This document shows, piece by piece, positions 8,830 through 18,142 of a stretch of 64,000 nt of DNA (positions are counted from its first letter, which is position 1; every line of letters starts with the position of its first letter). The notes beneath the pieces were generated by a model. The model ran no database searches, had not been told where the DNA came from, and was given only the letters and a program-made list of their open reading frames with translations. The position numbers and the translations under genes are program-made. This stretch comes from Rhizobium sp. Leaf453 (GTDB taxonomy: Bacteria > Pseudomonadota > Alphaproteobacteria > Rhizobiales > Rhizobiaceae), in contig NZ_LMRG01000027.1 of the NCBI RefSeq assembly GCF_001425605.1, positions 300,321 through 364,320 of the forward strand. The letters are read 5' to 3'.

Positions 8830-10392
8830 TCAGACCGAATTTCCGGCGGGATCAAGCGTGATCTGCCAGAGTTCGCGGTCTTCCCTGTCCATCAGCCGCA
8901 CCGTCATCTGCTCCGTCTGGCCATTGATATCGACCAGACCGAAGAATTGCAGGCCGGCGGAGGGCGGCAGGTTCTGGTCGATGCCGGTGCCGGATGCCTT
9001 GATGAACCGCACATCCGGGCCGAACGTCATGTCCAGTTCCTTCGGGCCGTAGGTGCCGGAATGCAGCGGGCCGGAGACGAATTCCCAGAAGGGCAGGAAG
9101 TCCTTGAAGGCGGCGCGGGCCGGATCGTAATGGTGGGCGGCGGTATAATGCACGTCGGCGGTCAGCCAGATGATGTTCTGAATGGCATTGTCCCGGATGA
9201 AACGGAGAATGTCGGCGAATTCCGTTTCACGTCCGGTTGGCGCTCCGTTATCGCCATTGGCAATCGCGTCCGATCCCCGGCGATGGCTGAAATCGTCCCA
9301 GACGACGAGGCCGATCGGCATGTCGCAGGCGATCACCTTCCAGGTGGCCTTGGATGCGGCAAGCTCCCGCTTCAGCCAGTCCGCCTGCCGCCAGCCGAAC
9401 AGTTCGTCCCCACCGCCCTGGTTCGCGTCACGGTAGGAGCGCAAATCGACGAAGAACACGTCCAGCAACCGGCCATAGGGGATTTTGCGGAAGATGCGGC
9501 CTGGTTGTGCGGCGATGGTGCGAATCGGCGTCATTTCCTGGAAGGCCCGCATGGCGCGGTCGGCATAGACCGAGACGTCCTTGTCGGGATAACGCGGATC
9601 GTCCCTCAAGTCCGTCGAGGCCGACCAGTTGTTCAACACCTCATGATCGTCCCACTGGTAGAAGGTCGGGCAGACGGCGTTCATGGCGCGCACATGGTCG
9701 TCGAGCAGATTGTATTTCCACTGGCCGCGATATTCGTCGAGCGTGCGCGCCACCTCGCGCTTTTCCGGCGTGACGATCCTGTTCTTCCAGATCGTTCCAT
9801 CCCTCAGCGTGATCTCGTCGGGAATCGGATTGTCGGCATAGATCGTGTCGCCGGAATGGATGAAGAAATCCGGCTCGTGCAACTGCATGGTCGAATAGGT
9901 CTTCATGCCGACATCGTCGATGCCCCAGCCTTGCCCTGCAGTATCGCCCGACCAGACGAAGCGGACGGAGCGGCGGCGCAGCGGTCCGGTGCGGAACCTC
10001 CCGGTGATCGGCTCGGACACGCTGTTGCTGTCATAGAGATCGGTCGCGGTGAAGCGGTAGAAAATGTCCTGATCCGGCAGAAGTTCGTCGAGCAACACCT
10101 TCACCGCGAAATCGCTGCCGGGAAGCGCATCGACGGACGGCAGTCGGACGGGTGCGGAAAAGCTTTCGGTCGTCGAATATTCGACCGCTATGCGCGACGG
10201 GCGGTCTGCCCGCGTCCAGATCATTCCAGATTTGGTATCGACATCGCCGGACTGGATGCCATGGGTAAAGACCGGCCTTCCGAAATTGCGCGCATAGAAA
10301 GGTGTTGCCAGCACGGATGTCGCCGCAAAGCCGGCAGCACCTGCCGAAAGCAGGAACGAACGGCGCGTCACTGTATCCTGAAATGTGGCCAA
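8830..10392 (-). CDS. phoD: Alkaline phosphatase D family protein (PhoD), Tat-exported
   Basis: 520 residues. PhoD enzymes are calcium/iron-dependent phosphomonoesterases or phosphodiesterases that release phosphate outside the cytoplasm. The N-terminus has a twin-arginine signal, TRRSFLLSAGAAGF, then the PhoD N-terminal beta domain (GIQSGDVDTKSGMIWTRADR) and the metallophosphatase domain with WSGDTAGQGWG, HSGDTIYADN, WDDHEVLNNW and a late TADVHYTAAHHY. Size and motif order are normal. A candidate Pho box lies 64 bp upstream, suggesting control by PhoB under phosphate starvation. Confidence 0.92.
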   Translation of the reverse strand: MATFQDTVTRRSFLLSAGAAGFAATSVLATPFYARNFGRPVFTHGIQSGDVDTKSGMIWTRADRPSRIAVEYSTTESFSAPVRLPSVDALPGSDFAVKVLLDELLPDQDIFYRFTATDLYDSNSVSEPITGRFRTGPLRRRSVRFVWSGDTAGQGWGIDDVGMKTYSTMQLHEPDFFIHSGDTIYADNPIPDEITLRDGTIWKNRIVTPEKREVARTLDEYRGQWKYNLLDDHVRAMNAVCPTFYQWDDHEVLNNWSASTDLRDDPRYPDKDVSVYADRAMRAFQEMTPIRTIAAQPGRIFRKIPYGRLLDVFFVDLRSYRDANQGGGDELFGWRQADWLKRELAASKATWKVIACDMPIGLVVWDDFSHRRGSDAIANGDNGAPTGRETEFADILRFIRDNAIQNIIWLTADVHYTAAHHYDPARAAFKDFLPFWEFVSGPLHSGTYGPKELDMTFGPDVRFIKASGTGIDQNLPPSAGLQFFGLVDINGQTEQMTVRLMDREDRELWQITLDPAGNSV

Positions 10393-10455
10393 ATCCGCCT
10401 CCGGTCCAATCTCGGGGAATCAGGTGAATCCCGAGCCGGACCTTTGGCGAAGCCG

Positions 10456-10473
10456 GTGTCAGTTCGTTTACAG
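10456..10473 (-). promoter_or_regulatory. Candidate Pho box upstream of phoD
   Basis: Read on the minus strand it is CTGTAAA-CGAA-CTGACAC, two 7-bp half sites with an 11-bp repeat period. It matches the rhizobial Pho box (CTGTCAT-4-CTGTCAY) at 11 of 14 half-site positions. The location, 64 bp before the phoD start, fits PhoB activation. No good -10 element was seen, so this is tentative. Confidence 0.4.
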
Positions 10474-10538
10474 TTGCGTGAATCTATTCCAACGGTTTGG
10501 TGACCGATTGGTGACTGTTGGGGCGACTGTGATGTTTA

Positions 10539-10580
10539 TTGACAATATCGTACACGCCAAGCAGTCTGATCGTGTTTAAC
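10539..10580 (+). promoter_or_regulatory. Candidate promoter/operator of the first parDE operon
   Basis: A consensus TTGACA -35 hexamer lies at 10539–10544. Downstream, ACACG (10552–10556) and CGTGT (10571–10575) form a spaced inverted repeat, which could be an antitoxin operator since ParD antitoxins usually repress their own operon. No convincing -10 hexamer was found. Confidence 0.35.
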
Positions 10581-10591
10581 GGAGAATGGTC

Positions 10592-10843
10592 ATGGCTTCC
10601 GAAAGCATCCATGTGCGGGTTACAGGTCCTTTGCAGGCGCATGTCCAGCAGCAGATCGGCGAGGATGGCATCTATGAAAATGCCAGTGAGTACATCCGCG
10701 CCCTGATCCGCCGCGACCTGCAGGGCCGCACGGAAGCCTGGGACTGGCTGCAGAGAAAACTGGAACCGGCTTTGAGGGCTGAAGAGACCGACTATGTCGC
10801 GGTCTCGGCGGAAGACGTCATACGCCGCAATACAAGCCGATAG
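10592..10843 (+). CDS. ParD-family antitoxin (ribbon-helix-helix)
   Basis: 83 residues. The N-terminal strand and two helices (ESIHVRVTGPLQAHVQQQI, then NASEYIRALIRRDLQ) are typical of ParD antitoxins of the ribbon-helix-helix superfamily, which bind operator DNA as dimers; the C-terminal half would wrap the ParE toxin. I preferred the ATG at 10592 to the one at 10586, because GGAG at 10581–10584 is 7 bp before the former and only 1 bp before the latter. The toxin gene starts 1 bp after its stop. Confidence 0.85.
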   Translation: MASESIHVRVTGPLQAHVQQQIGEDGIYENASEYIRALIRRDLQGRTEAWDWLQRKLEPALRAEETDYVAVSAEDVIRRNTSR

Positions 10844-10844
10844 G

Positions 10845-11204
10845 ATGAGCGGATACCTGTTCTATCCGCCGGCGGACGCGGCGCAGGACCGCATCTGGGC
10901 AGATACGGTGGAGCAATGGGGCAAGGCGCAGGCCGTCACCTATATGACCGGCCTGCACACCCATTTGCAGAAATTGTCGGAAACGAGAAGTCTTTGGCGC
11001 AAATTGCCCCGCGATCTCGTCATCCCCACCGACTTGAGGACAGAAGCGTTCTTCAGCCGCTACGAGCGCCACTTCCTGTTCTTCCGGGAGCTTCCAAGCG
11101 GCAAGATCGGTATCATGGCCATCCTGCATGATCGGATGGACATCCCCGTGCGGCTGCACGAGGATCTCACCAGCATCAGCGACAGGTTGCGCGACGAGGA
11201 TTAA
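10845..11204 (+). CDS. ParE/RelE-family toxin
   Basis: 119 residues, slightly longer than the usual 95–105. The pattern is that of ParE toxins: helix pair (DRIWADTVEQWGKAQAVTYMTGL), then a beta sheet with RYERHFLFFRELPSGKIGIMAILHDRMDIPVRL. ParE proteins poison DNA gyrase; the antitoxin upstream would neutralise it. It sits between phoD and the M3 peptidase gene in backbone DNA. The start is set by coupling to the antitoxin gene (1-bp gap). Confidence 0.82.
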   Translation: MSGYLFYPPADAAQDRIWADTVEQWGKAQAVTYMTGLHTHLQKLSETRSLWRKLPRDLVIPTDLRTEAFFSRYERHFLFFRELPSGKIGIMAILHDRMDIPVRLHEDLTSISDRLRDED

Positions 11205-11210
11205 TCGTCC

Positions 11211-13298
11211 TCAGGCGTCCGAACCAGCCAGTTCCTCCATCATCGCTAGGCCCTTCTTGGCCAGCATCGCATCCGGGCTCGGCAGCTTGCCGCGGAAGGC
11301 CTTGTAGGCGTCTTCCGGGTCGATGGCGCCGCCGACGGAATAGATGTTGTCCCTGAGCTTCTTCGCCATTTCGGTGTTGAAGGCGTCACCGGTTTCCTCG
11401 AAGGCGGCAAACGCGTCGGCATCCAGCACTTCCGACCACATGTAGGAATAGTAACCGGCCGAATAACCGCCAGCGAAGATGTGCTGGAAATGCGGCGATG
11501 CATGGCGCATCACCAGCGATTTCGGGATGTCGAGTTCGGCCAGCACCTCCGCCTGCACCGCCATCGGATCTTCGACCGCGCCGCGGGTGTGGAACTCCAT
11601 GTCGACGATCGCCGAGGAGGTGAACTCCACTGTGTTGAAGCCGGCATTGAAGGTGCGCGCGGCCAGCACCTTGTCGAGCAGGGCCTGCGGCATCGGCTCG
11701 CCGGTCTGGAAATGCACAGCATATTGCTTGAGGATCGCCGGAACCGTCAGCCAGTGCTCATAGAGCTGCGAGGGCAGTTCGACGAAATCGCGCGACACGG
11801 ACGTGCCGGAGACCGACGGATAGGTGACATCCGAGAGCATGCCGTGCAGGGCGTGGCCGAATTCGTGGAACAGCGTGCGGGCATCGTCCAGCGACAGGAG
11901 CGCCGGCTTGCCCTCGGCCGGCTTGGCGAAGTTGCAGACATTGTAGATGATCGGCAGTTCGCCCTTGCGGCCGTTCTTGAGCGGCAGCTTGTGCTGCGAC
12001 TGGAAGGCGCTCATCCAGGCGCCGGACCGCTTCGAACTGCGGGCGAAATAGTCACCCATGAACAGGGCGACGAGCGTGTCGCCGGCATCTCGGATCTCGT
12101 AGACCCGCACGTCCGGATGATAGGCAACGATGCCCTTCTTCTCGACCGCCTTGAGGCCGAAAAGCCGGTGGGCGACGTCGAAGCAGGCTTCGATGATCTT
12201 TTCGAGCTGCAGATAGGGCTTCAACTCGGCTTCTGAGAAATTGAACCTCTGCGCGCGGATGCGCTCGGCGTAGAAGCGCCAGTCCCACGGCATGACGTCA
12301 TGGTTCTTGCCGTCATCGGCAATGAGTTTGGCAATATCGGTCTCTTCCTCGCGGGCGCGCTTCACCGCCTTTTTCCAGACGGCGTGCAGAAGCTCGTTCA
12401 CCGCCGCCGGCGTCTTCGCCATCGTGTTGTCGAGCTTCAGTTCTGCAAAGTTGCCATAACCGAGCAGGCCGGCCATCTCGCTGCGCAGGGCCAGCGTCTC
12501 GCGGATGACGCCGCGATTGTCGGTTTCGCCGGCGTTCTCGCCACGGGCGACCCAGGCCTTGAACGCCTGTTCGCGCAGGTCGCGCCGTTCCGAGAAGGTG
12601 AGGAACGGCTCAATGATCGAGCGCGACAAGGTCACGGCATATTTGCCGTCCTCTCCGCGTTCGCGCGCAGCCGAGGCCATGGCGTCCTTGAGGAAGTCCG
12701 GAAGCCCTACGAGTTCCTGCGCGTCGGACAGGATCAGCGACCAGCCTTTTTCGTCAGCGAGCACATTCTGGCCGAATCGCGTGCTGAGGCCGGCCAGCTT
12801 CTCGTTGATGCCGGCCAGCTTCTCCTGTTCCGCCTTCGGCAGCTTGGCGCCGGATTTGACGAAACCCTTCCAGTGGCGCTCCAGCACGCGTGTCTGCTCC
12901 AGCGTCAGGCCGAGCTTTTCGCGGCCTTCCCAGAGCGTATCGATCCGGGCGAACAGGGCAGCATTCATGCCGATCTTCGAATAGTGCCGCGACATCTTGG
13001 GCGAGATATCCCGCTCCAGCGCCTGGATCGTATCGTTGGTGTGCGCACCCGCCCGGTTCCAGAACAGCGACGACACCCGCGACAGCGCATCGCCGGCGAT
13101 TTCCAGCGCGACAATGGTGTTATCGAAGGTCGGGGCATCCGAATTGCCGGCGATCGCGTCGATTTCCTGTTCGTGTTCCGCAAGCGCGGCTTCGAACGAT
13201 GCAGCGAAGTCGCCGTCATTCACCGCCTCGAAGCGTGGCAGGCCGTCCGGGCCGTTCCAGTCGGTGACGGCGGGGTTCAGCGCGGGGCTCGAAGTCAT
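11211..13298 (-). CDS. M3-family zinc metallopeptidase (oligopeptidase A / peptidyl-dipeptidase Dcp type)
   Basis: 695 residues, normal for M3A peptidases, which degrade short peptides in the cytoplasm. The zinc motif HEFGH is at residues 478–482 within LFHEFGHALHGML, followed by the downstream glutamate region SRDFVELPSQLYEHW. The N-terminus DWNGPDGLPRFEAV is family-like. I chose the ATG at 13298: it has AGGA about 8 bp upstream, and the 73-residue extension in the open frame is unlike the family. No signal peptide. The 3' end nearly touches the convergent parE stop (6 bp). Confidence 0.92.
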   Translation of the reverse strand: MTSSPALNPAVTDWNGPDGLPRFEAVNDGDFAASFEAALAEHEQEIDAIAGNSDAPTFDNTIVALEIAGDALSRVSSLFWNRAGAHTNDTIQALERDISPKMSRHYSKIGMNAALFARIDTLWEGREKLGLTLEQTRVLERHWKGFVKSGAKLPKAEQEKLAGINEKLAGLSTRFGQNVLADEKGWSLILSDAQELVGLPDFLKDAMASAARERGEDGKYAVTLSRSIIEPFLTFSERRDLREQAFKAWVARGENAGETDNRGVIRETLALRSEMAGLLGYGNFAELKLDNTMAKTPAAVNELLHAVWKKAVKRAREEETDIAKLIADDGKNHDVMPWDWRFYAERIRAQRFNFSEAELKPYLQLEKIIEACFDVAHRLFGLKAVEKKGIVAYHPDVRVYEIRDAGDTLVALFMGDYFARSSKRSGAWMSAFQSQHKLPLKNGRKGELPIIYNVCNFAKPAEGKPALLSLDDARTLFHEFGHALHGMLSDVTYPSVSGTSVSRDFVELPSQLYEHWLTVPAILKQYAVHFQTGEPMPQALLDKVLAARTFNAGFNTVEFTSSAIVDMEFHTRGAVEDPMAVQAEVLAELDIPKSLVMRHASPHFQHIFAGGYSAGYYSYMWSEVLDADAFAAFEETGDAFNTEMAKKLRDNIYSVGGAIDPEDAYKAFRGKLPSPDAMLAKKGLAMMEELAGSDA

Positions 13299-13413
13299 GG
13301 GGAAATCCTTTCGCATATCGTCTCTGGCCGCCGAAACGGCGGATGCTGCCGATGTTGTCGGCAGCGATTGTGGACATATCAAGATGGGCAGATGGGCCTG
13401 ATCGCCTTTTCGA

Positions 13414-14055
13414 TCAAGGCTTCCGGAAACCGAAAAGGCCCGGTGCCGCATGCCAGATCGCCTGAACCGCAAAGCCCATGAACAGGAGACCCGACAGACG
13501 CACGATCGCCAGTTCATGACGGCGGTAGAAGCGCCGCACCACGGAAGCGCCGATGATGCCGATCAGGATGACATCGGCAACGAGGAAGCCGAGGAAGGAA
13601 ACGCCGAGAAGCGCCGGCAAAGCATCGAAATCGAGCGCGTTGGAGGAGCCGGCCAGCAGGGCGGTGAAGGTGGCGAGCGCCACGGGATAGCCTTTGGGAT
13701 TGGTCAGCCCGAAGATCAGGCCGCGACGATACGGCCGCTCGACGGTTATCAGCGGCTGGTTTTCACCGCGCGGCTTGGCGCGCAGCGCCGACCAGCCGAT
13801 CCAGGCGAGATAGAAGCCGCAGAGCAGGCCGAGAACGTCGAACACCGTGCTGCCGATGGTCTTGGCGCCGACGATCGCGACAAGCGCCAGCGCCGACCAC
13901 AGGAGGTCGCCGGCCAGGTGCCCGCCCATGAACAGCGCGCCCGCCTTGCGGCCCTGTCCGGCACCAATGCCAAGCAGGGCAAGGAAGGCGGGACCCGGAA
14001 TGAGAACGTAGAGAAGGGCAGCCATGAAGGCGCCGAAAAGCAGGGTCTGCGTCAT
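13414..14055 (-). CDS. LysE-family amino-acid/metabolite exporter
   Basis: 213 residues with about six hydrophobic segments and the family signature near the N-terminus, LLYVLIPGPAFLALLGIGAGQGRKAG, then LTNPKGYPVALATFTALLAG mid-protein. LysE/RhtB proteins export amino acids or related solutes across the inner membrane; the substrate cannot be told from sequence. An AGGAG ribosome site precedes the ATG. It is a single gene downstream of a small exported-protein gene on the same strand. Confidence 0.88.
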   Translation of the reverse strand: MTQTLLFGAFMAALLYVLIPGPAFLALLGIGAGQGRKAGALFMGGHLAGDLLWSALALVAIVGAKTIGSTVFDVLGLLCGFYLAWIGWSALRAKPRGENQPLITVERPYRRGLIFGLTNPKGYPVALATFTALLAGSSNALDFDALPALLGVSFLGFLVADVILIGIIGASVVRRFYRRHELAIVRLSGLLFMGFAVQAIWHAAPGLFGFRKP

Positions 14056-14152
14056 GGAATCTCCTCGCGACGATCAGCCATTCGACCCTGCGGCGATGAT
14101 TCCGTCAAGATGCGGCAGGACCGGTGAGGCCCCGCCGCATAAGATGCGAAGC

Positions 14153-14416
14153 CTACTTCGCTTCCGTCGCCTTCATGGCATTGTCGAGATGCATGGAGCA
14201 GTCGTCCATCTTGCCGTCTTTCATCGCCATCTTGGCGCTGTCGACTTCCTGCATGGCCATCATCATCGCGTCCTTCTTCATCGGATCGGTCATGCCCTTG
14301 GCCATCTCCTCGGTCTTCATGATGGAGGCGTCGTCGCAGGCGGTCATGCCGGCGGCGAAGGCCGGAGCCGACAGAATGGAAACCAGAGCGGTAGCGGCCA
14401 GAATTGTCTTGAACAT
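14153..14416 (-). CDS. Small exported Met-rich protein, unknown function
   Basis: 87 residues. The N-terminus is a signal peptide (MFKTILAATALVSILSAPAFA, cleavage expected after AFA). The mature part is helical, rich in Met, Lys and Asp, and has two cysteines (near residues 27 and 74) that could form a disulfide in the periplasm. The GGGAGAG site ahead of the ATG at 14416 decides the start; the open frame extends further upstream to 14557 without support. I do not recognise a named family. Confidence 0.75.
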   Translation of the reverse strand: MFKTILAATALVSILSAPAFAAGMTACDDASIMKTEEMAKGMTDPMKKDAMMMAMQEVDSAKMAMKDGKMDDCSMHLDNAMKATEAK

Positions 14417-14614
14417 GTTTTCTCTCCCAGTGAATTGAGGAGCGTAATTGCTCCTGGCCCGGAATGTGCGCCGGCCGCACCAACACGGTCCATTCACGCG
14501 TCCGCGATGCACAGCGTTGTCATTGCGCGTGCATCGGCGTGATATTTTCGTGATCAATTTATTAGCTTTAACTGTCGTTCTGGCGGAAAACTTGCTGGCC
14601 TATCCGGTAGATGA

Positions 14615-14627
14615 TAAGTAAAACTTA
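14615..14627. promoter_or_regulatory. Candidate MarR operator
   Basis: Inverted repeat TAAGT-AAA-ACTTA, 26 bp before the preferred marR start. Short palindromes overlapping the promoter are typical autoregulatory MarR sites. If translation began at 14611 instead, the site would lie inside the gene. Confidence 0.35.
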
Positions 14628-14652
14628 CGATCAATCCCGCCGATGTGTCCCC

Positions 14653-15123
14653 ATGGCTGTCAGACTTGAAACCGATACGATCGGCATGCTGCTCACGGAT
14701 GTCTCGCGCCTCTTGCGCGGGGCCTTCGACCGGCGAATCACGGCGGCAGCACTGGGTGTGACGCCGGGGGAGGCGCGCGCCTTGATCCAGGTCGGAGCAA
14801 CTGAAGGCATCAAGCAGGCGGATATCGCCATCCGCATGGGCATCGAGCCAATGACGCTCTCGACCTATCTCGACCGGCTCGAAGGGCTTGGCCTCGTCGA
14901 GCGTGTCGCCGATCCCTGCGATCGCCGGGCCAAGAATGTCGTTGTCACCGAAAAAGCCGATCCACTGCTCCTTAACATCCGCGACAATGTCCGTGCCCTG
15001 ATGGAAGAAGTCACCGAAGGGCTGGATGCCGATGCGCGCGAGGCGCTGCGGCAAAGCCTCATGGGCCTGCGCGACAACCTGCATCAAATCGATCGCGGCG
15101 CCAGCCGAAAGACTGCCGAATGA
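14653..15123 (+). CDS. MarR-family transcriptional regulator
   Basis: 156 residues. A winged-helix MarR fold is visible: LLTDVSRLLRGAFDRR at the start, the recognition region IKQADIAIRMGIEPMTLSTYLDRLEGLGLVERV, and the wing DPCDRRAKNVVVTEKA. MarR proteins usually repress a neighbouring efflux gene until a small ligand binds. The stop codon overlaps the start of the Bcr/CflA efflux gene (ATGA), so the two are translationally coupled. Start chosen at 14653; 14611 is possible but neither has a clear ribosome site. Confidence 0.88.
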   Translation: MAVRLETDTIGMLLTDVSRLLRGAFDRRITAAALGVTPGEARALIQVGATEGIKQADIAIRMGIEPMTLSTYLDRLEGLGLVERVADPCDRRAKNVVVTEKADPLLLNIRDNVRALMEEVTEGLDADAREALRQSLMGLRDNLHQIDRGASRKTAE

Positions 15124-16327
15124 GCCTCCGCATGAGTGAACGCCGCACCAGCATGCTTGGTGCGCTGCTGGCGACGCTGGGGCCGATCTCCATGTCGATC
15201 TACACGCCGGCCATGCCGGAGCTGGTACAGGCCTTCGGAACGACGGAATCAATGATCAAGTTGACGCTGTCGGTCTATTTCGGCGGTTTCTCGGTCGCGC
15301 AACTGATCGCCGGGCCGATGTCCGATGCCTTCGGACGAAAGAATGCCACGCTGGCCTTCGTCGGGATCAACCTGCTCGGCAGCCTGGTCTGCGCCTTTGC
15401 ACCCTCCGTCGAGTGGCTGCTGGCCGGCCGGCTGATCCAGGGTGTCGGCGCGTCGGTGGGTATGACGGTCGCGCGGGCGATGGTTCGCGACCAGTTCGTC
15501 GGTGCTGAGGCTTCGCGTATCATGAACCTGATCGGCATCATGCTGGCGATCGGCCCGGCCATGGCGCCGACCTTGGGTGGGCTGGCGCTCGTCGCCTTGG
15601 GCTGGCAGGCAATCTTCTTCCTGCTGATCGGCTTCGGGCTTCTCGCCATCTTCGCCGTTCTCGTCTTTATGCGCGAGACCACCATACCCGATCGAATGAG
15701 GGTACGGCCGGGTTTGCTTCTCTCGGCTTATCGCGAGCTCGCCCAAGATCCGCGATTCCTTACCGCCGCCTTTGTTCTCGGCGGATCGGTCGGCAGTCTC
15801 TACGCTCAGTCGACCATGCTTGCCTTCATTCTGATCGATCGTGTCGGTATGACGCCGACCGCCTTCGGGATGGGTATGCTGATGCAGACCGGCGCTATTT
15901 CGCTGGCTCAGTCTGTTTGCGGCTGACTGTAGCGAGGCTCGGGGGAGAAGGCTCCGTGCGGGTCGGTCTTGCTTGCTGTGGCGCTGGCGGACTGCTGATT
16001 GCCTTATCGGTGCAGTTCATTGCACCAAGCTATCTTTCGGTGATGCTGCCCGTGGCGTTTTCCGGCTTCGGTATAGCCTTCCTGACGCCTCACATGACGA
16101 CGGCGGCGCTGCAGTCCTTTCCCCATATCGCCGGCTCGGCCTCGGCCATGGTGGGCTTCATCCAGATGATGGGCGGTTTCCTCGGCGGCCTGGCGGCAGC
16201 GCTGCTCGGCACGCCCTTCACCGCCTTCGGCCTGGTCATCCCGGCAATGCTGTTCCTGTCGGTGGCGAGCTACATGCGGTTTGCCGCTCTGACGCGGCGG
16301 GCGGCGCTGGATGGTGCGGGCGAGTAG
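15120..16327 (+). pseudogene. Bcr/CflA-family MFS drug efflux transporter, frameshifted
   Basis: A Major Facilitator Superfamily drug exporter in two frames. Frame one, from 15120, gives 268 residues with the MFS loop GPMSDAFGRK and about eight membrane segments, then stops at 15924–15926. The rest of the family sequence, YFAGSVCLRLTVARLGG to FAALTRRAALDGAGE, continues in another frame to 16327. Restoring one base after position 15895 (after GGCGC) would give a normal protein of about 402 residues, so a 1-nt deletion explains the break. Either a recent inactivating mutation or a sequencing error. Coupled to the marR gene through an ATGA overlap. Confidence 0.85.
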
Positions 16328-16367
16328 GAAGGCCTGATTCCGAAGACGGAGCGTAGCCCTCCACTTT

Positions 16368-16400
16368 CCCTCATGCCCGCCACAAGGGCGAGCATGAGGG
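16368..16400. repeat. Short palindrome downstream of the efflux gene
   Basis: 9-bp inverted repeat CCCTCATGC / GCATGAGGG (16368–16376 and 16392–16400) around CCGCCACAAGGGCGA. The loop resembles the right end of the 118-bp elements near 43.8 and 55.1 kb, so it may be a degenerate relative. Confidence 0.5.
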
Positions 16401-16445
16401 AGGTTGGATTTGCCGCCCAGTCTTCCAAACGATCTTCGATACCAA

Positions 16446-16481
16446 AAGAAAAAAGCCCGCCATCCTTACGAATGGCGGGCT
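16446..16481 (-). terminator. Rho-independent terminator of argG
   Basis: 10-bp perfect stem (16454–16463 with 16472–16481) followed on the minus strand by a T run. Lies 20 bp after the argG stop. Confidence 0.88.
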
Positions 16482-16500
16482 ATTGTCAGCAGGAAACGGT

Positions 16501-17718
16501 TTACTTGTCGCGATTGCGCGCAGCCAGCGTGCGCAGGCGCAGCGCGTTGAGCTTGATGAAGCCGGCGGCGTCCTTCTGGTCGTAGGCGCCCTGGTCATCC
16601 TCGAAGGTGACGAGCTTGTCGGAGTAGAGCGACTTGGGTGACTCGCGGCCGATGGTCATGACATTGCCCTTGTAAAGCTTCAGCGTCACTTCGCCTTCGA
16701 CATGCTCCTGGCTCTTGTCGATCAGGGCCTGCAGCATTTCGCGCTCCGGCGAGAACCAGAAGCCGTAATAGATCAGCTCGGCGTAGCGCGGCATGATCTC
16801 GTCCTTGAGATGAGCTGCACCACGGTCGAGCGTGATGGATTCGATGGCGCGGTGGGCGGCGAGCAGGATGGTGCCGCCGGGCGTTTCGTAGACGCCGCGC
16901 GACTTCATGCCGACGAAACGGTTTTCGACGAGATCGAGGCGGCCGATGCCGTTGTCGCGGCCGAGGGCATTGAGTGCGGTCAGGATCGATGCCGGGCTCA
17001 TTTCCTTGCCGTCGATCGAGACGGCATCGCCCTTGCGGAAGCCGACCTTGACGATGGTTGCCTTGTCCGGGGCCGCTTCCGGCGAGATCGTGCGCATATG
17101 GACATATTCAGGCGCTTCGACCGACGGATCTTCCAGAACCTTGCCCTCGGAAGACGAGTGCAGGAGATTGGCATCGACCGAGAACGGTGCCTCGCCCTTC
17201 TTGTCCTTGGCGACGGGAATCTGATGCTCTTCCGCGAAGTTCAGGAGGTCGGTACGGCTCTTGAACGACCAGTCGCGCCAAGGCGCGATGATCTTGATGT
17301 CCGGGTTCAGCGCATAGGCCGAGAGTTCGAAGCGAACCTGGTCGTTGCCCTTGCCGGTCGCGCCGTGGGCGATGGCGTCGGCGCCGGTTTCGCGGGCGAT
17401 CTCGATCAGGTGCTTGGAGATCAGCGGACGGGCAATCGAGGTGCCGAGCAGGTAGACGCCTTCATAGACGGCATTGGCGCGGAACATTGGGAAAACGAAA
17501 TCCTTCACGAACTCCTCACGGACGTCCTTGATATAGATTTCCTTGATGCCCAGCATTTCCGCCTTCTTGCGGGCCGGCTCCAGTTCCTCGCCCTGGCCGA
17601 GATCGGCCGTAAAGGTCACGACTTCAGCACCGAGTTCGGTCTGCAGCCACTTGAGGATGATGGACGTGTCGAGACCGCCGGAATAGGCGAGAACGACCTT
17701 TTTCACTTGCTTTGCCAT
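16501..17718 (-). CDS. argG: Argininosuccinate synthase
   Basis: 405 residues, normal length. It joins citrulline and aspartate, using ATP, to form argininosuccinate in arginine synthesis. The N-terminal PP-loop [14 protein letters not shown] binds ATP; other family segments include [24 protein letters not shown] and the aspartate-binding region. I chose the ATG at 17718 ([15 protein letters not shown]); the open frame extends over 100 residues upstream into the parE gene with no similarity. It is monocistronic with its own terminator. Confidence 0.96.
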   Translation of the reverse strand: MAKQVKKVVLAYSGGLDTSIILKWLQTELGAEVVTFTADLGQGEELEPARKKAEMLGIKEIYIKDVREEFVKDFVFPMFRANAVYEGVYLLGTSIARPLISKHLIEIARETGADAIAHGATGKGNDQVRFELSAYALNPDIKIIAPWRDWSFKSRTDLLNFAEEHQIPVAKDKKGEAPFSVDANLLHSSSEGKVLEDPSVEAPEYVHMRTISPEAAPDKATIVKVGFRKGDAVSIDGKEMSPASILTALNALGRDNGIGRLDLVENRFVGMKSRGVYETPGGTILLAAHRAIESITLDRGAAHLKDEIMPRYAELIYYGFWFSPEREMLQALIDKSQEHVEGEVTLKLYKGNVMTIGRESPKSLYSDKLVTFEDDQGAYDQKDAAGFIKLNALRLRTLAARNRDK

Positions 17719-17842
17719 GTTAATCTGCCCGTCTTGTCGCGAAAGGCGCGGTATCGCGCCCAAGGAAAATTCTGCGGCACTTTTAGCGAGATTACCGGGG
17801 CGTGCAAGCCTTGTCGCGCCGGGAAATGGCGCTCTGGCGGTT

Positions 17843-18142
17843 TCAAAGGTGCCGTGTTGGATCCATTCGCTGATGCAGAATGCGAACGATGACGATTCCG
17901 GCTGCCGTCTTTCGATAGAATATGCAGTGCGAATTGCAGGTGCTGGAGAAATAGCCGGACCGAACGGCCCGCAGGTCGCGGCCCATCTTCGTGCCATTGG
18001 CGAGAGCTGAAAATGCATTCTGGAGTTGACGCAGGTAATCATCTGCCTTCTGCAGCGACCATGTCTCAAAACTGTAGAGCCAGATGTTCTCCATGTCCCG
18101 CCGGGCGGCGGGCCGGAGCGTGTAGCCCTTACGTGGGGGCAT
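17843..18142 (-). CDS. ParE/RelE-family toxin (second pair)
   Basis: 99 residues. Typical ParE pattern: [23 protein letters not shown], then [21 protein letters not shown] and a final strand [13 protein letters not shown]. ParE toxins target gyrase. Its start overlaps the end of the antitoxin gene by 14 bp, indicating coupled translation. The pair is on the minus strand, upstream of argG in the same direction. Confidence 0.9.
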   Translation of the reverse strand: MPPRKGYTLRPAARRDMENIWLYSFETWSLQKADDYLRQLQNAFSALANGTKMGRDLRAVRSGYFSSTCNSHCIFYRKTAAGIVIVRILHQRMDPTRHL

